Assembly: GCF_000813985.1 (NCBI RefSeq)
Contig: NZ_JWLJ01000006.1
Location: 124,001 to 188,000 of the forward strand
Length of the DNA: 64,000 nucleotides
DNA from: Ruegeria sp. ANG-R
Lineage (GTDB): Bacteria; Pseudomonadota; Alphaproteobacteria; Rhodobacterales; Rhodobacteraceae
Reading direction: 5' to 3'
In this document: positions 1 through 8,312 of the stretch, in pieces
Layout: the number at the start of each line of letters is the position of its first letter
Position numbering within the stretch: the first letter of the stretch is position 1
Translations under genes and position numbers: made by a program
The notes under the pieces: generated by a model
What the model saw: the letters and a program-made list of their open reading frames with translations, nothing else
Told to the model about the DNA's origin: nothing
Database searches by the model: none

Positions 1-1473
<1,473 letters not shown>

Positions 1474-1480
1474 GCTGGAT

Positions 1481-1545
1481 GAGGGGGCCAGCCCCCTCTT
1501 GGCCTGCGGCCAATTCACCCCCGGAGTATTTTTAGCCAGATGAAG
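1481..1545 (+). repeat. Rhodobacteraceae-type extragenic double-hairpin repeat
   Basis: Directly after hemE come two adjacent palindromes. GAGGGGGCCAGCCCCCTC at 1481-1498 is a perfect inverted repeat. TTGGCCTGCGGCCAA at 1499-1513 is a 6-bp stem with a 3-nt loop. They are followed by a conserved-looking tail, CACCCCCGGAGTATTTTT and then AGCCAGATGAAG. From memory, this ensemble recurs at gene ends across Rhodobacteraceae genomes. It may also act as the hemE terminator, since the tail contains a T run. The rest of 1546-1732 holds nothing I can identify. Confidence 0.6.
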
Positions 1546-1732
1546 CGGGCGGGAGACCTTTTCCGAAACCTGTCGATTAAGGGGCAACCGTTGGTTTTGG
1601 ACAGCTTCATTTGCGCCAATCGGGATCAACTTTGGGTTTTTAGCGCTACTTAACCGATTAGACACGGGAGACCCGGTTGGGATAGGCTACGACACCATTT
1701 TCAGTTCAAGGATCAGGGCCTGCTTGTTTCCA

Positions 1733-2478
1733 TCAGTCCGGTTTTGACATGATCAATAACCCACGAATCGCAGGGGGCTCCACATAATTGAACCCCGGGT
1801 ACTTCTTCATCAGAAAGCGCTTGATTGATTGTTCGCCTTCACGCTTGGCATCGTCAAATAGGATTGAGCCACCGGGATTGAGGCGTTCGGCCATCAGGTC
1901 GCCTGCTGGCAATCTTATCTCTTTTCCAATGGCATCGGAGGCCCGTCCACGACAACGAGATCAGCATTCTTCGGCAATTCGTCCAGATCGACATCATACC
2001 AACGATGGTCGTATTCGAGGAACTTGGTCGGTGTGATACCTCTGACACGAAGATCGACGAACCCAGCTAGCCCCCTTTCGGTCAGGCCATGACGTACATT
2101 CTCTGCATATTCTGCATCATGTTCGTAGGAAATGAGCTTTCCGCCCACATCCCGAAGCTTAGAAGCAATTACAATGGTCGAGATACCTGAGCCAAACTCG
2201 ACGATCAGTTTCGGCTTACGAGTTTCAATTATCTCTAGGATCTGAACTAGTGTGTCTGGTGGCATGCTCCAGACATTCCAATTGGGCAGACTGCGGCCGA
2301 TTTCCAGCCGCTGGTTCAGCGACGCAGTTGCCCAGACAAAGGGGGCCAGTTCGCTGACAGTCTCATTTAGGGAGGATATCCTTCGGTTGATCCAGCGGGC
2401 TGAGCGAAAAGTTAAAGCAACACCCGCTAGCAATACGAGCAGGAGGACTACGATGACAATTTGCAATATCTCATACAT
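1733..2478 (-). pseudogene. Membrane-anchored class I SAM methyltransferase, frameshifted
   Basis: The first 187 codons encode an N-terminal hydrophobic helix (about residues 5-25), then a Rossmann methyltransferase core with motif I as IVEFGSGISTIVIA (about residues 91-104) and the acidic loop LVVVDGPP. The frame hits TAA at 1915-1917. Shifting by one base at CCATTGGAAAAGAG restores a long, sensible frame (GKEIRLPAGDLMAERL, then GGSILFDDAKREGE) that ends at a TGA at 1733-1735. Adding a single G would repair the gene to about 250 residues. It therefore looks like a one-base deletion in a once intact gene, or a sequencing error. Its substrate is unknown. It lies in the decayed zone beside the tRNA-Ala island. 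Confidence 0.72.
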
Positions 2479-2612
2479 ATCGTGAGCTTTCTGAAGTGAT
2501 CATCTGCACAGTGCGTAAAAGCTATTTGATCTTGACGGTAAAGGAATTGATCCAAAAGCGATTTGAAGTCCTAACAGCTGTCAAAAGAGTATAAGTAAAT
2601 GTCGCGCCAAGG

Positions 2613-2958
2613 CTACAGTATCTGCGGAAGCGTACATGAAAAGACGCGAAACTTAGGGGCATCCCTACCTGCCTTTACCTTCTTTAGTACTTCCGTGAAG
2701 TGCTCATGCACCTTTTTTGCGTAGTTCGCCGTAGTTCATGCCCGAATGTTCTATGTGCACTGTTACGGTGTCGCCACACATTGCAAGACGCCGCGCCAGA
2801 GTACCAGTCTGTTTAGGGCACCTCGTACGCAAAGACATCCGAAGGGTCCTACGTGTGATGCTTGGTCTAGTGTGGGGTTTTGGTCTTGTGTCGGGCAGGG
2901 GCCAACGGAAGTAGTAGATGCCATGTCGGGACAGTGAAAGATATGCATGCAGCTTCAT
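2613..2958 (-). pseudogene. Truncated tyrosine-recombinase N-terminal region (DUF6538-like)
   Basis: The 84-codon open stretch starting at the ATG at 2958 contains YLSLSRHGIYYFRWPLP and SLRTRCPKQTGTLARRLA. This is the N-terminal (DUF6538-like) pattern of a family of tyrosine integrases common in Rhodobacteraceae islands. The frame stops in the A run of CGCAAAAAAGGTG. Removing one A allows reading on through KKVHEHFTEVLKKVKAGR to a TAG at 2613-2615. The core-binding and catalytic domains are missing. It lies just outside the left attachment repeat and reads away from it, as expected for the integrase of an older island that used the same tRNA-Ala site. Confidence 0.6.
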
Positions 2959-2960
2959 TT

Positions 2961-2984
2961 TGTGTCACACCTGTGTGTCACACC
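2961..2984. repeat. Tandem TGTGTCACACC repeats upstream of the integrase remnant
   Basis: Two copies of TGTGTCACACC start at 2961 and 2974, 13 bp apart, immediately upstream of the truncated integrase start. Each copy is itself nearly palindromic (TGTG-T-CACA). Placed between an integrase start and an attachment site, they resemble arm-type recombinase sites or an operator. The function is inferred from position only. Confidence 0.45.
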
Positions 2985-3019
2985 GCTCAAATGCTTGCTA
3001 TCTAGTTGTATTGTTAGGT

Positions 3020-3035
3020 TTTGGTGGAGCCTAGG
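3020..3035. repeat. Left attachment-site repeat (attL) of the tRNA-Ala island
   Basis: TTTGGTGGAGCCTAGG is identical to 10444-10459, where it covers the 3' acceptor end and CCA of the tRNA-Ala gene. This is the usual signature of a tyrosine integrase that recombines at a tRNA 3' end. The integrase gene begins 140 bp inside this repeat. Confidence 0.85.
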
Positions 3036-3174
3036 TCCACATAAAGCGTGTCCCAACTTGTCCCATGCTATATCTTGTTGTATCGCGGGAAGTAGTTTGG
3101 GTAGTTTGTGCCTATGAATTCATTGGTTTTTTAAGCGCGATCTGAAAGGTGGAACAAAGGGTGGACAATCAATA

Positions 3175-4353
3175 ATGGGAAAGCTCACCCACAAGGGCGT
3201 CAAGGGAATGTCCCAGCCAGGCATGTACGGCGATGGGGAAGGACTTTGGCTGCGCGTCGCTGACAGTGGTTCGAAGTCTTGGGTGTTGCGCGTTGCGGTG
3301 CACGGGAAAAGACGAGAATTCGGACTGGGTTCTGTCAAGTGGGTTACTCTCGCAGAAGCCCGAGAAATGGCCCGCGACATGCGCAAAGAGGCGAGAATGG
3401 GAGGGGTGCCTGAATCTGTTCGCACACGCCAAACTCTGACCCTCGAAGAAGCCACGCGAAAAGTATACGAGGCACAAAGACCGACTTGGAAGAACGCAAA
3501 ACATGCCGAAACGTGGATTCGATCACTTGAAATTCACGTTCTGCCAAGAATTGGGTCCAGAGCGATCGAGACGATTGGATCGTCAGAAGTACTGGAGGTG
3601 TTGGGCCCGATCTGGACAAAGAAACCGGAAACAGCGCGGCGTATCCTGCAGCGACTGACTGTGATATTCGATTGGGCAAAGACAGCCGGCCACTATGGCG
3701 CCGAAAACCCTGCCAATGGGGTGACACGTGCATTGCCAAAGGTGGATCGAAGACCGGAACACATGGCCGCTTTGCCATGGCAAGAAGTTCCAAAGCTGAT
3801 TGGCGAGCTGAAAGAAAGGGAAGGTACCGCAGCGAGGCTGGTCGAGTGGGTAATATATACCGCAGCTAGATCCGCAGAGGCTCGACTTGCCACATGGGAT
3901 GAGATTGAGGGCAATGTGTGGACTGTCCCGGCTGACCGCATGAAACGGGGCAAGGAACATCGTGTGCCGCTCTGTAAGCCAGCGCTGGGCGTACTCGAAC
4001 GTGTCAAGCTGCTAAATCCCGATCTAGTGTTTCCTTCACGACAGAGGCGCGCTGGCGCTACAGAAGATCAGCCGCTTTCGATTAACGCGGGAACTTCACT
4101 TTTGAAAAGGATGGGTTACGGCCATATCACGCTGCACGGGTTCAGAAGTAGTTTCCGCGATTGGTGCAACGAGGCTGCTCGCGCCAATCGAGAAGTCGCA
4201 GAAGCGGCTTTGTCTCATGCGATCGGGAACTCGGTCGAACAGGCATACAGTCGATCCGATCTTTTTGAGCGACGTCGTTCACTTATGGATGCGTGGGGGC
4301 GTTTTTGTAGTGGCGATTCCGGTGAAGTTGTGGAACTCGTTCGCGGGGCTTAG
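3175..4353 (+). CDS. int: P4-type tyrosine integrase
   Basis: 392-residue site-specific recombinase expected to integrate and excise the island at tRNA-Ala. Residues 1-75 form the DUF4102 arm-DNA-binding domain typical of P4-like integrases (DGEGLWLRVADSGSKSWVLR). A core-binding domain follows (about 95-180), then the catalytic domain with Arg232 in AARSAEARLATW, HGFR at 321-324, His348 in LSHAIG and the nucleophile Tyr358 in QAYSRSDL. All key residues are present, so it should be active. It sits 140 bp inside attL and reads into the island. The gene length is normal for the family. Confidence 0.95.
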   Translation: MGKLTHKGVKGMSQPGMYGDGEGLWLRVADSGSKSWVLRVAVHGKRREFGLGSVKWVTLAEAREMARDMRKEARMGGVPESVRTRQTLTLEEATRKVYEAQRPTWKNAKHAETWIRSLEIHVLPRIGSRAIETIGSSEVLEVLGPIWTKKPETARRILQRLTVIFDWAKTAGHYGAENPANGVTRALPKVDRRPEHMAALPWQEVPKLIGELKEREGTAARLVEWVIYTAARSAEARLATWDEIEGNVWTVPADRMKRGKEHRVPLCKPALGVLERVKLLNPDLVFPSRQRRAGATEDQPLSINAGTSLLKRMGYGHITLHGFRSSFRDWCNEAARANREVAEAALSHAIGNSVEQAYSRSDLFERRRSLMDAWGRFCSGDSGEVVELVRGA

Positions 4354-4364
4354 TGTTTGCCATG

Positions 4365-4601
4365 TCAGATGGTTTTCGTAGGTTCGCTTAGCCGTACACC
4401 AGGCCCACCACCATTCTCTGAAATAAATTCTACGCCAGCATTCTCAAGGGTATTGCGGATGCTCTCAATTGTGCTTTGTTTTAGTTCCTCGCCACGCTCA
4501 AGGCGCGAGATTGTGCCCTGCGATACCCCTGAAAGCTTGGCTAGGTCTCGGACTCCCAGTCCCAAAGCTACGCGGGCCATCCTGCATTGAACATCTTTCA
4601 T
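4365..4601 (-). CDS. XRE-family helix-turn-helix repressor
   Basis: 78-residue DNA-binding protein consisting almost wholly of an HTH_3 fold (ARVALGLGVRDLAKLSGVSQ, then GTISRLERGEE). The C-terminal tail (ENAGVEFISENGGGPGVRL) is shared by many small XRE regulators of mobile elements. It is transcribed opposite to the integrase and divergently from the gene at 4689. Two ATAAC-N3-GTTAY operators lie in its promoter, one directly upstream of its own start. It is probably the island's master repressor, controlling itself and the rightward genes. Confidence 0.88.
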   Translation of the reverse strand: MKDVQCRMARVALGLGVRDLAKLSGVSQGTISRLERGEELKQSTIESIRNTLENAGVEFISENGGGPGVRLSEPTKTI

Positions 4602-4603
4602 TT

Positions 4604-4661
4604 ATAACCCTGTTATCATTTCTGTTGACGATTGAGCGCGGCAGTTTTATAACACCGTTAC
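4604..4661. promoter_or_regulatory. Divergent promoter with paired XRE operators
   Basis: ATAAC-CCT-GTTAT at 4604-4616 is a perfect inverted repeat. ATAAC-ACC-GTTAC at 4649-4661 is a near copy, centred 45 bp away. Between and over them lies a good rightward promoter: TTGACG at 4625-4630, a 17-bp spacer, and TATAAC at 4648-4653. The -10 element is embedded in the second operator. A bound repressor would therefore block rightward transcription, and the first site would block its own promoter. Confidence 0.65.
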
Positions 4662-4688
4662 CATTATATCAATTTGGAGAATACGACA

Positions 4689-5096
4689 ATGCAAATCGAA
4701 CGCGTCAGCGCGAATGAGACCGGCTTGGCTCAAGAAAATCCGTTTGAGCAAGTTAATTGTGCCAGAAGAAGCGAAGAAAAAATCCTCGATTTCTACGACA
4801 AGCTCGGCATAGAGGAACAGGCATGTTTTTTTCTGTTCCTCACCGCGCTGGCGGATCGACACGGTAAGCTGGCCGCTGCATTGGAAGTGTACTTCAGAAG
4901 TATCGGCAAAGAGAAACCAGAGTGTGCAGAGCCACCCAACGCTGACGTCCGATTGCTCCAACGGATCAAAACTTGTGTGACAGATCCAGAGGAATTCAAG
5001 GCGTGGGGAAGGTTATTTGCACATTCAATTATACGCAATGATCACTTCTGTTTTGAGGCTGCAGAGACTGCCGCTCGAATTAGGGTTTCACACTAG
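4689..5096 (+). CDS. Hypothetical helical island protein
   Basis: 135 residues with no family I recognise. The ATG at 4689 follows a GGAGA ribosome site at 4676-4680 with good spacing, so I prefer it to an in-frame TTG at 4674. The sequence is predicted helical and acidic in its centre (EEKILDFYDKLGIEEQACFF), with no signal peptide or membrane segment. It is the first gene under the repressor-controlled rightward promoter, a position often held by early regulatory or anti-repressor proteins in satellites. That role is inferred from position only. Confidence 0.7.
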   Translation: MQIERVSANETGLAQENPFEQVNCARRSEEKILDFYDKLGIEEQACFFLFLTALADRHGKLAAALEVYFRSIGKEKPECAEPPNADVRLLQRIKTCVTDPEEFKAWGRLFAHSIIRNDHFCFEAAETAARIRVSH

Positions 5097-5163
5097 AAGC
5101 GATAAAAAAGAATAAATATAATTATACAAATCAGGCACTTATACCTCCGCTTTTTCGAAAGTG

Positions 5164-5182
5164 GGGGAACCGCCAGAGGAAA
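5164..5182 (+). repeat. 19-bp island repeat, copy 1 (upstream of the AlpA-like gene)
   Basis: GGGGAACCGCCAGAGGAAA occurs here and again at 8247-8265. Each copy lies about 50 bp upstream of the start codon that opens a rightward transcription unit (AlpA-like gene here, capsid-like gene there). The matched spacing suggests a shared activator site or promoter element rather than chance. Confidence 0.6.
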
Positions 5183-5234
5183 GCATGGGACGATTTGGGA
5201 ATCATTGGGACACTCTGAGAACAGGAGAGACCAA

Positions 5235-5468
5235 ATGATTAAACAAAAAAAACCACAACTCCACTTTCGCGATCGCCCTGATAGACTCCTGAGAGATACG
5301 GAAGCCGCAACGATGCTGCGAATATCTCGATCTACCTTTCATCGATGGGTAGCTCGGGGCATCGTTCCAAAGCCGCTTAGAATGGGCGGTAGTACGCGCT
5401 GGTGGCAGTCCGAACTGGAAGCCCATTTGGCGACGCTCTCCGAGGTCCGTGACGCAATATGCTCATAA
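5235..5468 (+). CDS. AlpA-family transcriptional regulator / excisionase
   Basis: 77-residue MerR-like winged-helix protein of the AlpA family. Members activate integrase transcription or act as recombination directionality factors in P4-like elements. The core reads LLRDTEAATMLRISRSTFHR, then WVARGIVPKPLRMGGSTRWW and QSELEAHL, the complete AlpA pattern. The ATG at 5235 follows an AGGAGA site about 8 bp upstream. The 19-bp island repeat lies 53 bp upstream of the start. It precedes the replication gene in the same direction and likely forms an early unit with it. Confidence 0.88.
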   Translation: MIKQKKPQLHFRDRPDRLLRDTEAATMLRISRSTFHRWVARGIVPKPLRMGGSTRWWQSELEAHLATLSEVRDAICS

Positions 5469-5474
5469 AATAAA

Positions 5475-5503
5475 AGCGCCCCGGTCGGCACAACCGAGGC
5501 GCT
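5475..5503. terminator. Hairpin between the AlpA-like and replication genes
   Basis: AGCGCCCCGGT and ACCGAGGCGCT form an 11-bp stem with one mismatch around a 7-nt loop. On the minus strand it is followed by TTTTATTTTA, as in an intrinsic terminator. On the plus strand the trailing sequence is A-rich, so it may only attenuate rightward transcription. Confidence 0.45.
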
Positions 5504-5532
5504 AAAACAAACTTCATCGAGGCAATCGACGA

Positions 5533-6450
5533 ATGGCGAATGCATACCAAATTCAATGTGATGAGCCAAGCCGCAGTACGCGATCTTTCGACGATCGTAG
5601 CAGCGGGGCGAGACAGTCCGGAATAAAGTGGTTGAACTGGGCGTGGACCAGGCCTCTTAACAACGGCCCCGAGCGTTTGGTTCTGGTGGCGCTGGCCAAT
5701 CATGCGAATGCTCGTGGTGAATGCTGGCCTTCTGTAAACCGGTTGGTCGCAATGACCTGTCTTGGAGAGCGCACGGTTCGGTCCAAGCTGAAATCTTTGA
5801 AAGCTAAGGGTGAAATCTCCATTTTTCAGAGGGACGGGACGTCGAGTTTGTACACGTTGACCCCTGCAGGAGATGCACCCCTGCAGGAGATGCATACTGC
5901 AGGAGATGCAGCACCCCCTATCTGTACGCGCACCCCTCCCCTGCAAGAGGCGCACCCGACCCCTGCAGGAGCTGCACCTAAACTACCAATAACTCCAAAT
6001 GAACATTCTAAAGAACCATGTGTGAGGCCGGAGGCCACACACACAGAGGATTCTGATTTCGATGAATTGCTAAGTCAGTTTGAAGCGGTATACCCACGTT
6101 TAGGTGATCGGTCTGCGACAGCGAAGGCTCTGAGAATCGCTGTCGTTGATGGCGCAGATCCAGCCACCATACTTGCTGGCGCCCTTGGCTATGCAGCCGA
6201 GCAGAAAGGAAACGGACGTCAGTTCGTCAAACTATCGGAGAACTGGCTAAGAGAAAAGCGATGGGATCGGCATACGGAGACCGGCACACAACAACCAGAT
6301 CGCCAAAAACTGTTGGAAGCTCACGCAAAGACGATCAAAGAGGGGAAGGCCCATCTTTGCACACCGATTTCCAACGAGACTGCCTGGGAGTGTGTACGAG
6401 CTGAGTTAGTTTCGATCAGTCAATGCCACGCAGTAGGAAAGCTGTTGTGA
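5533..6450 (+). CDS. Helix-turn-helix replication-initiation-like protein
   Basis: 305-residue protein whose N-terminal third is an HTH_36-type winged helix (WLNWAWTRPL, LVALANHANARGECWPSVNR, GERTVRSKLKSLKAKGEI). Island, plasmid and phage replication initiators often begin this way. A low-complexity Pro/Ala/Gln/His linker follows (about residues 110-150). It is encoded by short DNA repeats that look like iterons. A DnaD-like or helical C-terminal domain comes next (FEAVYPRLGDRSATAKALRI, then FVKLSENWLREKRW). Binding sites inside its own gene recall the lambda O arrangement. The exact family and start are moderately sure. Confidence 0.72.
   Translation: MANAYQIQCDEPSRSTRSFDDRSSGARQSGIKWLNWAWTRPLNNGPERLVLVALANHANARGECWPSVNRLVAMTCLGERTVRSKLKSLKAKGEISIFQRDGTSSLYTLTPAGDAPLQEMHTAGDAAPPICTRTPPLQEAHPTPAGAAPKLPITPNEHSKEPCVRPEATHTEDSDFDELLSQFEAVYPRLGDRSATAKALRIAVVDGADPATILAGALGYAAEQKGNGRQFVKLSENWLREKRWDRHTETGTQQPDRQKLLEAHAKTIKEGKAHLCTPISNETAWECVRAELVSISQCHAVGKLL
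5864..5976 (+). repeat. Iteron-like repeats inside the replication gene (candidate origin)
   Basis: CTGCAGGAGATGCA occurs exactly at 5864-5877, 5881-5894 and 5897-5910. Variants are CTGCAAGAGGCGCA at 5941-5954 and CTGCAGGAGCTGCA at 5963-5976. The first three copies are spaced 16-17 bp apart. The block is followed by an AT-rich stretch at about 5977-6020 that could be an unwinding element. The repeats also encode the protein's linker, so they serve both as coding sequence and as possible initiator binding sites. Confidence 0.6.
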
Positions 6451-6491
6451 GCCTGTATGGCAGGGTCAGCATTCCGCGAATACCTGCAATT

Positions 6492-7136
6492 TTAAAACCA
6501 ATCCAAATCTGCGTTCTCAAAAGGATTTGGGTGAATGGTTCGAGCTACAAAGATACCCGTGATGCGGGCATTTGGAAAGCGAGCAGACAAAAGATTGTGC
6601 ATTGCTCGATAATGCCGACCAATCGTGAGAACATCGTCAAATATCCCGATGCTGACAGGCTCGGGTTGCGTCAAGTTTTCATCGATCGCATAAACATTCA
6701 TCAATTGCTCAACGGTCAAGCGTTCACCTGAGTCCGCATTGTGTGAATACTCTGTGGATTCTGTTTGGTAGATCAATGGCCGAACATCCAAGCCTTCACG
6801 GATGCCGCGACAAATTTGTTCCATTCGATTGTCGTAGTCGGGATGATCCTTAGACTTCGAACCCGGTATGGGTATCAGCGTAGAAATGTTTAACCAGTCT
6901 GGATTTAGGTGGCTGGCAAACTCGCGCGACACCTGAGCGATGGCACGTGCCTTGTGATGGTATCCACCTTTGGTCAAACGTTCACTGGGCTTCTTTTTTA
7001 GATTCCAAATAAGACTGTTGGTCTCACCCTTAAACCCATCGCCAGCTCGATACTCGCGGAGGAAAATACATCTATCGTCTTCGGTTAATTCGCTGTGATC
7101 TAGTCGAGTAAGATCATCAATTAGTGTGAAACTCAT
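6492..7136 (-). CDS. ComF-like phosphoribosyltransferase of a DprA-PRTase module
   Basis: 214-residue cytosolic protein with a phosphoribosyltransferase fold. STLIPIPGSKSKDHPDYDNR (residues 85-104) is the early substrate loop. IGIFDDVLTIGRHYRAM (163-179) is a PRPP-binding loop with the paired aspartates, and ITGIFVARTI closes the fold. The ATG at 7136 overlaps the stop of the upstream dprA-like gene as ATGA, so the two are translationally coupled. Such a DprA plus phosphoribosyltransferase pair is, from memory, a described anti-phage system (DprA-PPRT) found in satellite hotspots. The biochemical substrate is unknown. Confidence 0.78.
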   Translation of the reverse strand: MSFTLIDDLTRLDHSELTEDDRCIFLREYRAGDGFKGETNSLIWNLKKKPSERLTKGGYHHKARAIAQVSREFASHLNPDWLNISTLIPIPGSKSKDHPDYDNRMEQICRGIREGLDVRPLIYQTESTEYSHNADSGERLTVEQLMNVYAIDENLTQPEPVSIGIFDDVLTIGRHYRAMHNLLSARFPNARITGIFVARTIHPNPFENADLDWF

Positions 7137-8077
7137 TCGATATTCAGTGCTTTCCAAATGTCATTAGATGTTTTCACACGAATTGCACCTTCCCGCTCGA
7201 ACCGGGCGGGCCAAGTGATATTTGGGTTTTGAAAACAGCTATCCAGTATGAATAGCTTTCTCCCCTGATACAACGCTGCTCTCGCCTGTGTTAATGTGCC
7301 TGACGTTTCGCCAGCTTCGACAATAATTGTTCCTTCTGTTAACGCGCTCATTGTTGCGTTCCGCTCTGGAAAATAGTGCCTTTTGTACTGAAAGGGTTGA
7401 ACTTCGTATCTAAGAACTGGGACCTGAGAAATAAGCAGGTGGTCACTAGCGATGTGCTCTTGAAGAGTGCGGTTCTCTTTCGGGTAGCATTCGCCTATGG
7501 GTGTGCCGATTACAGCAATTGTTCTTCCTTTAGCCTCAAGAGCCGCGCGATGCGCTGTTGCATCGATTCCTGAGGCAAGCCCGGACACCACAGCAAAACC
7601 GCGCTCCACTAATTCTCTGGATAGGCGAGCAGCTCTTTTCTTCCCGTCCTCGCTAGGTTTACGACTGCCAACCACGGCCAGGCCGCGCATTTCGGAAAGC
7701 TCCCAAGTTCCCTGATAATACAATAGTTCAACGGGGTGCTTCGCGTCTCGCAGCTTCTTTGGATAATCCCCCGCTTTGTTGATGCGAACACCAAATTGGC
7801 GAATACCAGATGTGAACAGCTTTTTTATCACCTTAGTTGCAGCGGCATCGGCAATCTGAGGCTCGATAAAATCTGACGGCAGAGCAGAAGGATCGGACGC
7901 GAACCTTTCGGCAAGACGTTTGAAGGTGGCACCTTGCTCCAAAAACAAAGCCTCGTATGCACCCATTTCACGTCGCGGAGATATTACGCCCAGCGCGGCA
8001 TCGTCACGATTTGAGAACGCAAATTTATTCACTGCAGTACACGCAGATACACCACTCCATGTGCGTCTCCCTGACAC
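7133..8077 (-). CDS. DprA/Smf-like protein of a DprA-PRTase module
   Basis: 314 residues if the GTG at 8077 is used; a GTG at 8032 is an alternative, as neither has an obvious ribosome site. The Rossmann DprA domain is clear: LAVVGSRKPSEDGKKRAARL (133-152), VVSGLASGIDATAH (163-176), VIGTPIGECYPKEN (189-202), FPERNATMSAL (236-246) and EAGETSGTLTQARAAL (254-269). Chromosomal DprA loads RecA onto transforming DNA. Here it lies on a mobile island, coupled to a phosphoribosyltransferase and away from competence genes, so a defence role is more likely. It is oriented against the neighbouring rightward genes. Confidence 0.85.
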   Translation of the reverse strand: MSGRRTWSGVSACTAVNKFAFSNRDDAALGVISPRREMGAYEALFLEQGATFKRLAERFASDPSALPSDFIEPQIADAAATKVIKKLFTSGIRQFGVRINKAGDYPKKLRDAKHPVELLYYQGTWELSEMRGLAVVGSRKPSEDGKKRAARLSRELVERGFAVVSGLASGIDATAHRAALEAKGRTIAVIGTPIGECYPKENRTLQEHIASDHLLISQVPVLRYEVQPFQYKRHYFPERNATMSALTEGTIIVEAGETSGTLTQARAALYQGRKLFILDSCFQNPNITWPARFEREGAIRVKTSNDIWKALNIE

Positions 8078-8246
8078 GCCATTTTCAGCGTTTGTTAGTC
8101 GTCATCATGCCTTAAAATTCACCCGAAAGGCAACACTACTTAGCTTAAGCGTTTATTAACTTCTGAGATTTTTCTGTTGTTCGGACCGATCCAGTAACGA
8201 GATTTCATCCAAATTTCAGTGGTTCACGGCGCTTATTCCGGCGAAC

Positions 8247-8265
8247 GGGGAACCGCCAGAGGAAA
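8247..8265 (+). repeat. 19-bp island repeat, copy 2 (upstream of the capsid-like gene)
   Basis: Identical to 5164-5182 (GGGGAACCGCCAGAGGAAA). It lies 48 bp upstream of the capsid-like start codon, in the 235-bp gap that also contains the dprA promoter. I found no third copy in the island by eye. Confidence 0.6.
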
Positions 8266-8312
8266 TCCTAGTTTCGGGGCGTATCCTAGGCGTATCCAAA
8301 CGGAGCGCTGAT

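Noticed and set aside
7133..8077. Chromosomal competence dprA
   Set aside because: It lies within a mobile island, is coupled to a phosphoribosyltransferase gene, and has no topoisomerase or competence neighbours.
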